The position numbers were made by a program, and so were the translations under genes. This document shows, piece by piece, positions 12,805-22,727 of a DNA stretch of 64,000 bases. Each line of letters opens with the position of its first letter. The stretch's first letter is position 1. The stretch covers positions 31,712,833 through 31,776,832 of the forward strand of contig CM038466.1 of the NCBI GenBank assembly GCA_021464415.1. The letters are read 5' to 3'. A model generated the notes under the pieces. It saw nothing but the letters and a program-made list of their open reading frames with translations. It ran no database searches and had not been told where the DNA came from. This DNA is from Lonicera japonica. Its lineage: Eukaryota; Streptophyta; Magnoliopsida; Dipsacales; Caprifoliaceae.

Positions 12805-13325
12805 GAGTTAATTCAATTTTTTGGATCGTAACTTTTATATGCTTTTGCGCAAGTTAGTGGTCTTTGTTCTTTAGGGAAAAATAAATAAGAGAATGGTAAT
12901 TTAAGTAATACATAAAATGCTTTTAATAATCAAATAATGCTTCATTTTAAAATATAATTAATAAGTAGGGTTTTACGCAAACAACTTTTAAAAAAAGACT
13001 CTTATTTAAAAAAAAAAATTATTTCTTTAATTTTTCGTAGAAAATATTCCCAGCTAGTGGGTTTGTGGTCCATTTATAAATCCAAAAATCTTAGTTTCTT
13101 CAAAACAAACACGTTTTTTGTCTTTCTTGTATATATTTATAATTATTCTTTGTGATAGGAACAACACAAGCCACAAAACCAATGAGTTGTGACACTTTGT
13201 TGGTCACACAATACACACGTATTATACATATTAAAATTGTAACAACTCGACGCATGTATAATATTATACATTATAAATTAACTTTGATACTAAGTAAATT
13301 TTCGGTGAATTTTACAATTATGTCG

Positions 13326-13517
13326 TAAAATTGGTTGAATGGTTAAGATGAATGTATTTATATAAAAGTTATGGGTTTGAATTTAATTAAAGTAATATAT
13401 CTTTTATTAAAGTAACGAAGGGTTATTGTAATTTCAAGTGCATCGCAAAATATGCAATGGGATTCAAACTCCCAGCCTCCAAGATAGACGTATGCACCTT
13501 AACAACCAAATTTGATC
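13326..13517. repeat. inverted pair of tRNA-like SINE heads
   Basis: On the plus strand at 13330-13390, TTGGTTGAATGGTTAAG and then GGGTTTGAAT follow the layout of polymerase III A and B boxes. On the minus strand, reading 13517 down to 13460, TTTGGTTGTTAAGGTG and then GGGAGTTTGAATCCC repeat the layout. The two heads face each other about 70 bases apart. They are probably old SINE fragments; ends and tails are not definable. Confidence 0.35.
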
Positions 13518-13599
13518 ACACAATTTCAAATGTATTACCCGTCTCTTTGTTGCGCACACATGCAGTGTACCAAGAGTTCAAATTAATAGTATATTAAAA

Positions 13600-14184
13600 A
13601 CACAAGTAAACTCCCGATCCGGCTCCTTTAAAGCGAGAAATTGGACAATTTAGATTAGCTTTCATTAAATAGAGTTCTCACCAGAACATCCTATGGCGAG
13701 AACTCAATAATAATAACCATTCAATTTAAAACCAAGAGTTCAAACTAATACTATAGTATTTAAGTTTAAAAAGTTTCAACTGAGACGCGATTAAAAATAT
13801 TCTTGTTAGGCACTGTAAATAAAAAACTAAAATAGATTTAGGAAAGGTATATAATATTTACCCTTAATATAACAATTCATTAGATTTGTTTATTTTTTAT
13901 TTTTTTAAACTGAAAGTTAATATGATAGAGCCTAAATTAATTTGAAGATTCTTCTTGAGTGCATTAAAGCATGTGTCAAAGGGGCGAGGGTGTTCGGGAT
14001 ATTTATTTCCGTAACTCAATTGTAAATTTGTTGGTCAATCTAACATTAATATAACCTTTCAATTTAATTAATCAAAGCATATATATTAAAATAATAAATA
14101 AATAATTTAGTAAAGATCTATTTATAAGAGCCATTATAAACACTCTAGTTTTATAATAAATTTTAGCCCTGAATTGAAATAATA
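13600..14184. other. intergenic, no gene seen
   Basis: AT-rich sequence with no open frame of note. It leads into the first copy of the 1.9-kb tandem duplication. Confidence 0.55.
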
Positions 14185-14269
14185 TGCTCGCTTAAACTTT
14201 TGTACACCGGGAAACAAAAGTAATAAATAAATAATTAATGATGACAACAAATGCAGCTGTAAGAAGGAA

Positions 14270-14312
14270 GGGGGGGGGGGGGGGGATGGGGGATGGGTGG
14301 AGGGTGGGGTTG
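14270..14312 (+). other. G-run with quadruplex potential
   Basis: About sixteen consecutive G (14270-14285) are followed by GGGGG, GGG, GGG and GGGG tracts with 1-3 base spacers, a layout that can form a G-quadruplex. The second duplication copy keeps a weaker G-rich block at about 16169-16200. Confidence 0.6.
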
Positions 14313-15111
14313 GTTCATAAGGGAAAGGACAAAAGACAGGTTGCAGGGGATATAATTATTGGAGGATTTGTCATAATGAAGAGACAAAAAGGAAAAACCT
14401 AGAAGGTGGAAAGACCAAACTCATTACAAAGACCAGAACAAAAATAAATGAAAATATAAATTTTTGTCACAGCTTACTTTTGTGATAGTAATGGTAAATA
14501 ATAGTACAAGCAAGAGAAGCGGAAAGGTGTGTCTAGAGCTGAGTTTAGTTCAGTAATAGAACCGAAGTTGCGTTACCGACTATCGAACCAATTTTTTGGT
14601 ATAACTAAAACATCAATTGATATCGTACCAATTACGTTTTAGTAATTGAAAATTCGGTTGGTTTGATTATAAATTTTGGTAAAACCGAAAAATTCCAACA
14701 ATGTAGAGAGACAAATTAGTGAACCTTCAAACAAACCGAGTTGGGACCAAATTTTTTTCAAATCATTTATCATTTATCAATCTTTGGGTTTGACTAAATT
14801 AAAGCCCTCGAGAGAATGAGAGACAGTGAGGACTAGAGGTGGACTAGTGGAGTGCGGTGGGAGAAAAGAATCGGAGGTGGAAGGTAGAGGTTCTGATAAT
14901 ATTCACTGAGAATATGAAGAACGAGAGAGATGATTCACATTAGACCTAAGAATTACAATAGGGTAAACCTAGAGAAAGAGATTGGTCTATCGTTGTAAAA
15001 TGTGAAAATAAGTTTATAGAGAAAGAAAACGGAAGGAGATGGATTTATAAATTATGGTGAATTAGTTTTTTTAAGTAATTTCTCTCCTTGTGTATTTTTC
15101 AAGTACAGTTA

Positions 15112-15506
15112 GGTGGCATTTGATAAAAAAATTGAAAACCGGAAAATCTATTTTTTTAGTTCTAAAAACTGTATCTGAAAAAATGTTTTGTGTTTTAATA
15201 TAACACATATGAAAACTGATATTTTTTAATATAGCAATTTTGCCCTTATTTGTTTATTTGGATCACAAAATTTATTTAAATGTAAGAAAGTAAAATAGGT
15301 ATTTTGTACTCTTTAAAATTTAGTTTTCAGTTTTAAGTGGGGAATTTACCACTTAAAACTTTAGATGAAAATTTTCAGTTTTAAGTGGAGAAAATTAAGT
15401 TGAGACTTAATTTTTTTTAATTTTTTTTGTTAACAAACAACTTTAAAACCACTTAAATCTGAAAACTTTAAATTTTCAGATTTAAGTGGTGTTATCAAAC
15501 AACACC
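15112..15506. mobile_element. Tourist-like MITE (family B), first copy
   Basis: This 395-bp element begins GGTGGCATTTGATAA and ends TTATCAAACAACACC, flanked on both sides by TTA, the 3-bp target duplication expected for PIF/Harbinger-type MITEs. It is non-coding. The same insertion occurs at 17040-17434, so it predates the tandem duplication. Confidence 0.85.
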
Positions 15507-16084
15507 TTAGATTAAGACATTAGGGCTTGTCTGCTGGACCTTTTAATTAAGGCTAGTGGGCTGGTGGAAAGTGACCAAGTAAATTAACTTCTTTTTTTTT
15601 TAAATGTCGGTAATTCAGTTCGGTTTTGAAAAAACCGTAATGTAGCGAAAACGGTTCAGTAACCAATTTTCGATTACCGATTTTAATCGGTTCAATTTGG
15701 TTTAGTTTTTCTTGGTCAGTTTTCGGTATAAAATGACAGTCGTAAGTGTATCAGCTTCTTATTCACATTATTACTACATAAATACATATTTTTTAATGAA
15801 GCGAAGTCACCACCAATTATTTGTGGTAGCAAAGTCACTACTAATTTATATCTAATTATGTTTTAAGGAGGCACATTGGAGTGTCTTTGTCTATTTAAAT
15901 GCATACATATACATATATACATGCATCTATTTTATATATATCATTGATTTGAAAAAAAAAATAAAAATTAAAAAAAAATATTAAAATTTAAATTTTATTT
16001 AATAATAAGATAAAAAATAATAAAATAATTAATATAATTTTATAAAAAATTAAGAAATAAGTTAAGCAATGTAATAAAATATAA

Positions 16085-17885
16085 TCTCATTTAAACTTTT
16101 GTATACTGGAAAACAAAAGTAATAAATAAATAATAATGATGACAAAAAATGCAGCTGTAAGAGAGAGAAGGGGGACGTTGAGGGGTGGGGTGGGGTGGCG
16201 TGGTTTGGATATTTCATAAGGGAACGGAGAAAAGACAGGCCGTGTACCCCACCAAACATAGTTTGGAAGGGATATAATTATTGGAGGATTTGTCGTAATA
16301 GACAAAAAGGAAAATCCTAGAAGGTGGAAAGAACAAATTCATTACAAAAAACCAGAACAAAAATAAATGAAAATAAAAATTTTTGTTTCACAGCTAACTT
16401 TTGTGATAGTAATAGTACAAGCAAGAGACGTGGAAAGGTATGTCTAGAGCTGGATTTAGTTCCATAATTGATCGAATCAAAGTTATATTATTGACCATCG
16501 AACTGATTTTTTGGTACAATTAAAATACCAAATGGTACCATATCGATAATGCTTCGATAACTGAAAATTTGGTTGGTTCGGTTAAAATTTTCGGTAAAAC
16601 CAAAAAATCCTAACAATGTAGAGAGACAAATTAGTAAACCCCTAAACAAATCGAGATGGGACTAGAAAATTTTCAAATCATTTATCATTTATCAATCTTA
16701 GGGTTTCACTAACTTAAAGTCCTCGAGAGAATGAGAGACAGTGAGGACCGGAGGTGAACTAGTGGAGTGTGGCAGTGGGAGAAAAGAATTAGAGGTAGAA
16801 GGTAGAGATCTGATAATATTTAGTGAAAATATGAAGAACGAGAGAGATGATTTACACTGCACCTAAGGATTACAATAGGGTAATCCCAGAGAAAGAGATG
16901 GATCTATTGTTGTAAAATGTGAAAAGAAGTTTATAGAGAGAGAGAAAACGGAAGGAAATGGATTTATAAATTATGGTGAATTCATTTTTTAAGTAATTTC
17001 TCTCCTTGCATATTTTTCAAGTACAGTTAGGCGGCATTTGATAAAAAAAATTGAAAACTGAAAATTGAAAAAACAGTTTGTTTAGTTCTAAAAATTATAT
17101 CTAAAAAAATGTTGTTTGTTTGAATATAACACATCTGAAAATTGATTTTTTTTAATATAACAATTTTGCAATTATTAGTCTATTTGGATCACATAATTTA
17201 TTTAAATATGTGTAAGAAAGTAAAATAGATATTTTACACTCTTAAAATTAAGTTTTTTGTTTTAAGCTAGTGAGAAATTTACCACATTAAAATTTTAGAT
17301 GAAAATTTTCAATTTTAAGTGGAGAAAATTAAGTTAGAACTTAATTTTTTTTTGTTGTTAATAAATAACTTTAAAACCACTTAAATATGAAAACTTTAAG
17401 TATTCAAATTTAAGTAGTATTATCAAACAATACCTTAGATTAAGACAATAGAGCTAGTGGGCTGGTGGAAAGTGACCAAGTAAGTTAACTTCTTTTTTAT
17501 TTTATTTTTTAATGTCGGTAATTTGGTTCTGTTTCGGAAAATCGTAATGTAGTTGAAATGGTTCGGTAACCAATTTTCGATTACTGATTTTAATTGGTTT
17601 GATTCAGTTCAATTTTTTTTGGTCAATTTTTAATTTTTCAATATAAAATGTCAACGGTACGTAGGTGTGTTAGCTTCATATTCACACCATTACTACATAA
17701 ATACATATTTTTTAATGAAGCAAAGTCACTGCCAATTTTTTGAGGTAGCAAAGTCACTACTAATTTATATCTAATTATGGTTTAAGGAGGCACATTGGAG
17801 TGTCTTTGTCCATGTACATGCATACATATATATATATATATACATGCATATATTTTATACATATATATATCGTTGATTCAAAATG
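16085..17885. repeat. tandem duplication, copy 2
   Basis: This is the second copy of the 1.9-kb unit described at 14185-15955. A short, very AT-rich spacer (15956-16084) separates the copies. No coding region is present. Short minus-strand frames at 16062-16305 are by-products of the G-rich block. Confidence 0.85.
17040..17434. mobile_element. Tourist-like MITE (family B), second copy
   Basis: The element begins GGCGGCATTTGATAA and ends TTATCAAACAATACC, flanked by TTA on both sides. It has the same length (395 bp) and position within the duplicated unit as 15112-15506. Confidence 0.85.
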
Positions 17886-17895
17886 TTAGAAGTTA

Positions 17896-18200
17896 AACTC
17901 CGTTTGATAATAAATAAAAAATGGTAAGAAAAACAACATAATTTTGTGAAAAGTTGGAAAATTAGTCGAGCGATGTGGTCAAATGTTCTCTTACTTTTTT
18001 GCCTTTTCCATAAAAAAACTTTCTTTGACTGGTGGTGAAGAAATTTTTCACAAAATATAAAGAAGAGTATAGGACATCTAATCATAAAAATGAACATACG
18101 ATGAAGAAGCATCTCGCAACACTCCTTGACTTATTTTTCAACTTCTCACACAAATTAATTAGTTTTGTTATCATTTTTCATGTTGTTATCAAAGAAACCC
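17896..18200. mobile_element. Tourist-like MITE (family A), second copy
   Basis: About 305 bp with TTA on both sides (17893-17895 and 18201-18203). The ends carry CGTTTGATAA and TTATCAAA. The interior resembles the element in the ACO intron at 2340-2638. Small frames across it (17855-18112 minus, 18032-18232 plus) are fortuitous: both family copies yield similar meaningless peptides. Confidence 0.8.
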
Positions 18201-18239
18201 TTAACATTTTTTTACAAAGATTAATTAAATAGTCTAGCC

Positions 18240-20528
18240 ACCTTAATCAAACTTTCACATAACTTTATTGTGTATTAAGTGTCTTTATAGTATTAAGAAT
18301 TCTCAAATATATATACTACAACAAGTTCTAGCTTTAAGTAATCTGGTTTTAATAAATAAGAAATTTAATTTTAGTGGGGAAAGAATGTTGATGCAAAATT
18401 TTATCCACCACATGAAAACATGTGAATAAGAATGTGGATACATAAGATAACACAAAAATAGAGGTGTCAAATTGATTTCAACATCATTGATGTTTATTGG
18501 TATCAAAGGATACACGTTTATTACTTTATTTGTGCATAGGAAACTACTTCTAAAAAGTGAACACATACGTATATTTTGACAAAACAAATATATGTTTGTG
18601 TTTTTCTCAAGCAACTTGATAATTCATGTTTTAAATTTGGCTTGTAATTGAGAAGTTATTAATTATCCTATAAACTTGTCCAAAATGCGCTACAAGTTAT
18701 TATAGTAAAGTCCGTGGTTCCTAAAAAAAGGCAATTTTGAGAGAGACAATATATCTAACACAAATTAAATTTCAAAGAGAAAGCGGACCAATTCGTACAG
18801 ATTTCGACCTTTAATAACGTTTTCCGTCGCTAAAATATAGAGAAGATCATTTTGTCGATAAAAAACAATCGCTAAAGATTTAGTCCATATGAATTAATTC
18901 GTATAGGAAATTTTGTGTATGTATATATATAATCAAATAAAAAGGATTACAATGGAAAAGAAAATGTATGCTGTTAAGTGGTTAGGTCCAAAAGGCAAAT
19001 ATATTTTAGATTCTTCACATGATATTTAGGTTGAGGAAAAAGGTTTTAATTTTGTGGTCCATGGTACAAAATTATTTGCCCACTGGCTGTACTATTTGTC
19101 TGCATTCATTTACATATCCATGGTACATAATTATCCGTTACATCCATGCATATGCTGGCTTTTTATTGAGAGTGACTTTTTTTGTTTTTCTCATTAACTG
19201 GCTCTGCTAAATCGGGTGGGAGAGAGCAATTGCGAAGTTAGGAATTTGAATACGGAGGGTCGAAATTTAAAGTACATGTAAATATTATCAAAAAAAAGTA
19301 TAAAATTTGTTTTTATCAAGCCATTTGGAGTAGGACTTTACAATCGGTTGTCAAAAGTTATTGTAGATTTATGTTCTCTTCCGTGAGTATATATATTAAA
19401 ATTGTATATTTAGTTGATCAAAATTATTATGTGATGAATGAGAAATTGTCACCCATAGACCTACACAGGGGGGGTGCAAATCATGGGAACTTTATTAAAA
19501 CATTGATTTGTTTATAAAGAATTACCTCGTATATGTTTAGTAAGTAATCAATAAAAAGGAAGCTCTCCCTTGCACACATAGGGGGCTGCAAATCATGGAT
19601 CAACAACTTGTTATTCGAAGGTAATGTTACGGGGGTTTCCATTAGCAGAGGACATCATAAAAGAAGTAGAGCACATATAAGAAAGAAGGAATAGTCAAGG
19701 AGCGCAAAACTCTTGAAAATGTAGTTGAAATAGTTGGCTCAGCAAAGCTTTTGATATGCCTGAACTCGCTCATAAGGCGGAAAAAAGCGAAGTCAACATA
19801 TTTGTGCCCCACCCGTGGACATGAATGTCTGCTCAGTTTAGGGCTTTGTTTTACGCCCAGACCAATTTTTCCTTTTCCATGCAAACCATAGTTTCATTGA
19901 TTTTCAGGGCTAATTATCGTAAATAAAGAGAAGTGGCGGAAGGGAAAGAGTGGGTTAATTTAATTTTCAAATAGGCCCCTAAGTATAAAATTGTTCACAT
20001 AAGTCCCTAAAAATATATTTTTTTTCAAATTACCCTATATAGTGAATTTTAAAATAATCAAGGGGGTTCAGTTGACCCCCCCCCTGGTATACGCATACGT
20101 AGGACTTGATAAGAGAGAAAAAGTCTTATTGAAATTTTAGCGATATTTTTTGTCGCTAAAAATATCGCACAAATATTTTAGTGACAAAAAAAGTCTCTAA
20201 AACTCTGGTACGTATGGGAAAGGCACTCCTTGATAAGAGATCCTATTGCTTGTTTCGTCGCAAATGCTCTGATTCGTATGGGAAATGCTTGATAAGAGAC
20301 CCTACTGCCTTACAAAACAAAAACACAAAACGTGAAAATTAATTAAGGTAAAGTGTAGTGCTATTAAACTTACTTTATTTTGTACATTTTTTTTACACAA
20401 AAAATAATAATATCAAAATAATTGGTCAACTGAGAAGGTTTGATTGAGGAAAAGCATATCAAAATAATTTAATCACTAAATTTTAGTTACAAATGTGTGT
20501 GTGTATATATATGTATGCATATATGTAT
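18240..20528. other. intergenic, no confident gene
   Basis: A minus-strand frame of 80 codons at 19642-19884 has balanced composition, but I recognise no domain and there is no supporting splice structure. Two short direct repeats containing TGCAAATCATGG lie at about 19475 and 19588. Fold-back motifs of the TTTTAGCGAC type occur at about 18790-18890 and 20134-20215. A run of C and pyrimidines lies at 20077-20086. Confidence 0.45.
20134..20215. repeat. small fold-back sequence
   Basis: TTTTAGCGATATTTTTTGTCGC is followed by GCGAC/GTGACAAAAAA-type text in opposite orientation, giving an imperfect hairpin. The arms resemble those of the stronger hairpin at 30614-30686 and the block at 18790-18890, so this may be a scattered small MITE family. 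Confidence 0.4.
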
Positions 20529-20712
20529 CAAAATTCTTGTTTATATTCTATGACCCCATATGCGGATTTTGTGATTAATTTTTAGGTAAAGAGTTTGGGA
20601 AGGATGTGGTCGTCTCCGGTGGGTTTTCCGGCCATGGTTTTAAGGTGGGGCTGATTTGTGGAGAGGATATTGGTGGATCCTGAGTTGAGTGAGGATGGTT
20701 GAAGGTGTTGAG
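20529..20712 (+). pseudogene. sarcosine/pipecolate oxidase exon relic, 5' part
   Basis: Read with frame corrections, this stretch gives CLYSMTPYADFVINFLG, GKEFGKDVVVSGGFSGHGFK and then an ILVDPELSEDG-like segment. That is the C-terminal FAD-binding region of plant monomeric sarcosine oxidase / L-pipecolate oxidase (DAO superfamily), where the GFSGHGFK motif surrounds the conserved substrate pocket. At least two frame breaks are visible, one between VINF and LGKEF near 20580 and one after the GHGFKVG segment. No earlier exon was found upstream. The reading resumes after the retrotransposon at 24588, so the element inserted into this relic or into a gene that later decayed. Confidence 0.75.
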
Positions 20713-21012
20713 TGTTAAAGGAGATGATTCCTCTGATCCCTTCTATGCTGGATGATTCCCTTCTATGCTGGATGATTCCCTTCTATGCTGGATTATTCCT
20801 CTTTATTTCCTTTATTCATGTATTGCACTTATGATGTTCCTCTGTAATTATTTATGTATTGTTTTCTTGTCTCCTAGATCTAGTTTTGTTCTTGTATATA
20901 TATGGGCATAGATCCCTTGTAAACTGGGAAGCTTAACAATGTAACCCATTTGGGATCTTGAAGCATTAATATAATTGTTCACTTCTATTTCTATCTTGTA
21001 TAATATTTAACA
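20713..21012 (+). repeat. 5' LTR
   Basis: This 300-bp LTR starts TGTTAAAGG and ends TTTAACA. It contains three tandem copies of a 20-bp unit built on CCCTTCTATGCTGGATGATT at about 20749-20793, and a TATATATA box at 20895-20902 that probably drives element transcription. Its match to the 3' LTR suggests very recent insertion. Confidence 0.95.
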
Positions 21013-21024
21013 TGGTATCAGAGC
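21013..21024 (+). other. primer-binding site (initiator Met tRNA)
   Basis: TGGTATCAGAGC lies immediately 3' of the 5' LTR. It is complementary to the 3' end of plant initiator tRNA-Met, the usual Copia primer. Confidence 0.9.
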
Positions 21025-21127
21025 ATTGTTCGATTTTTCTCACCCAAAATTTGTGGGTTCTACCTTTTCCGGCAGTGGCCTTTTGCCGCCTGCCCGGTTA
21101 ACAATCAAAGAGCTTCCTTCTGTCTTG

Positions 21128-21131
<4 letters not shown>

Positions 21132-21161
<30 letters not shown>
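21132..21161 (+). other. A tract between retroelement leader and captured PYL sequence
   Basis: About 30 consecutive A lie just before the captured PYL leader. Further A tracts lie at about 21956-21989 (interrupted by one C shortly after) and 22178-22196. Such tracts could be remnants of mRNA tails joined during reverse transcription or simple slippage products. Confidence 0.6.
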
Positions 21162-21163
<2 letters not shown>

Positions 21164-21207
21164 AAAGCAAACGAACCTGCCTTCAATCTCTTTCATCCCA
21201 TTGGAAA

Positions 21208-21567
21208 ATGCATACAAATCAACAAAGATCACCTCTTCTACTTCACAGAATAAACACCTCCTCCGGTTGCCTCAAGCAATCTCCACAAAAATCCCCCACC
21301 ACCACCGTCTCTCGGCGGTCTCCTCTACCTTGCTCTACCCCGGTTCCGGAAGCAGTCGAGCGCTACCACATCCACGTGCTGGGGCCCAACCAGTGCTGCT
21401 CCGCCGTGATCCAACAAATCTCCGCCCCCCTTTCCACCGTCTGGTCCGTCGTCCGCCGGTTCGACAACCCCCAGGCCTACAAGCACTTCGTCAAGAGCTG
21501 CCAGGTCACCGTCGGGGAAGGGAGCGTCGGCACTCTCCGCGAGGTCCACGTCATCTCCGGACTCCCT
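21208..21567 (+). pseudogene. captured 5' half of a PYR/PYL abscisic acid receptor
   Basis: The frame opens with MHTNQQRSPLLLHRIN, typical of PYL4-type N termini, and continues through GPNQCCSAVIQQISAP, WSVVRRFDNPQAYKHF, GTLREVHV and ISGLP. The last is the gate loop that closes over abscisic acid. Sequence homology stops there: the latch (HRL), the C-terminal helix and most of the START-like fold are missing. About 40 bases upstream resemble a genuine leader preceded by an A tract. After 21567 the frame continues for twelve meaningless codons into DUF620 sequence before a stop at 21601-21603. It cannot make a working receptor. A truncated protein could in principle still be made from the LTR promoter, but nothing here shows that. 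Confidence 0.9.
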
Positions 21568-21773
21568 CTGTTGCTTCGAATGCCTACAAAAGGTCTGATC
21601 TGAGACTGTTGCTTGGGGTTATGGGTGCTCCTCTCGCCCCGGTGCACGTTAGCACTACTGACCCTTTGCCTCACCTCAGCATCAAGGACACTCCTATTGA
21701 AACATCATCTGCCCAGTACATACTCCAGCAATACACTGCTGCTTCAGGAGGGCTAAAGCTCCAAAACTCCATT
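21558..21773 (+). pseudogene. captured fragment of a DUF620 family protein
   Basis: In the frame one base away from the PYL piece, the sequence reads RTPSVA, KRSDLRLLLGVMGAPLAPVHV, DPLPHLSIKDTPIETSSAQ and YILQQYTAASGG, ending at LQNSI. This is the strongly conserved N-terminal block of the plant DUF620 family, whose biochemical role is unknown. Both ends are cut: the preceding N-terminal sequence is absent, and homology stops at 21773, where unrelated sequence starts. The first ten bases (21558-21567) are readable as either PYL (SGLP) or DUF620 (RTPS), suggesting a template switch at short homology. Confidence 0.88.
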
Positions 21774-21950
21774 CCAGATCCGGTCCTCCGATCACACCAA
21801 CAAACACCTCTCGCCACTTTTTGTATTTAATTACATTCAATCTCCTTCAGCCACTTCGCCGCCGGCAACAGCTCCAGCCTTCACAGCTTGCGCCACGGCA
21901 GCTTCAACTTCCTCAGTCTCTCAAGTGATTGATCTCTGATGATTTCTAGA

Positions 21951-21990
<40 letters not shown>

Positions 21991-22727
21991 AAAAAAAAAA
22001 AATTGTAGAGAGAGAAAGACTGATTGAAAGGAAATGGCAGTGAAAAGGCAATGGGTAGTGCCTCTTGACTGTCTTTGGTGTTGGTTAAAGAAAAAGTAAC
22101 GACCAGCTTTAATTATGTGTGTGCTACTGCTGCAAGCACTACAATCGGTGCTTTAGGGGAAATTACTTTTTTATTTAAAAAAAAAAAAAAAAAAAAGAGG
22201 AAAAGAAAAAGAGGAGTAAATTTGTAAAAGTAGAATTTTTCAAAAGGTTCTGTTGGGTTCCCAGAAATTTTTTTTTCTCTTTCAGTTTGATCTTATACAC
22301 TTTCTGGTTTCATATTTCAGTCCAGAAAAGTTTCAAAAGGTTTTGATATTTGTAGTTTAGCCCCAAAACGTTTTTCGACAGTCGTGGATTCACCGTTTAA
22401 GGTTTCTGATTTTTCCTTTTAGCCCAGAAAGTTTATCCAAAATCAGTCACGCGCGCTCACACGTGACATTTCCACTTGAAGTCATGTTAAGACAATACCA
22501 TAACCGACAACCCGCAAATTCCGTAAACTCCAAACCCTCGCCATCATCAAATGCCGACATCTTTTTGCTCTGACCTCGAAATTCGAAATTCAAATTTCGA
22601 GATCGGCGCCTTTAACCCTTTCACCAGCTTCCTGCCTTTAAAATCAAAACACACCATCCTCACTGCAAATCACCCAATAGCACCATCCTCACTGCAAATC
22701 TCCCATTCAAATCCAATACAAACAGCC
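21774..22727 (+). other. retroelement interior of unidentified origin
   Basis: Between the DUF620 fragment and the LBD frame there is no recognised coding region. A GC-balanced stretch to about 21945 ends in an A tract. The remainder is T-rich, leader-like sequence with a duplicated ACCATCCTCACTGCAAAT phrase at about 22652 and 22682, just before the LBD start. It may be captured 3' and 5' untranslated sequence. Confidence 0.4.

Larger units (their letters stand above)
14185..15955. repeat. tandem duplication, copy 1
   Basis: Copy 1 aligns by eye along its whole length with 16085-17885. The offset is 1899 bases at the left (AAACTTTTGTA) and about 1919 at the right (AAGGAGGCACATTGG), so small indels have accumulated. 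Landmarks in both copies include ATGCAGCTGTAAG, a G-rich block, GGAGGATTTGTC, an inverted set of GGTTCGGT-like phrases near each end, and a MITE at the same site. No gene is contained. The unit may itself be an old element about 1.2 kb long bounded by the AACCGA/TCGGTT-type sequences at about 14533 and 15730. Confidence 0.85.

Noticed and set aside
21325..21549. Minus-strand 74-codon frame in the retroelement
   Set aside because: It is antisense to the captured PYL coding region, whose codon pattern explains the openness.
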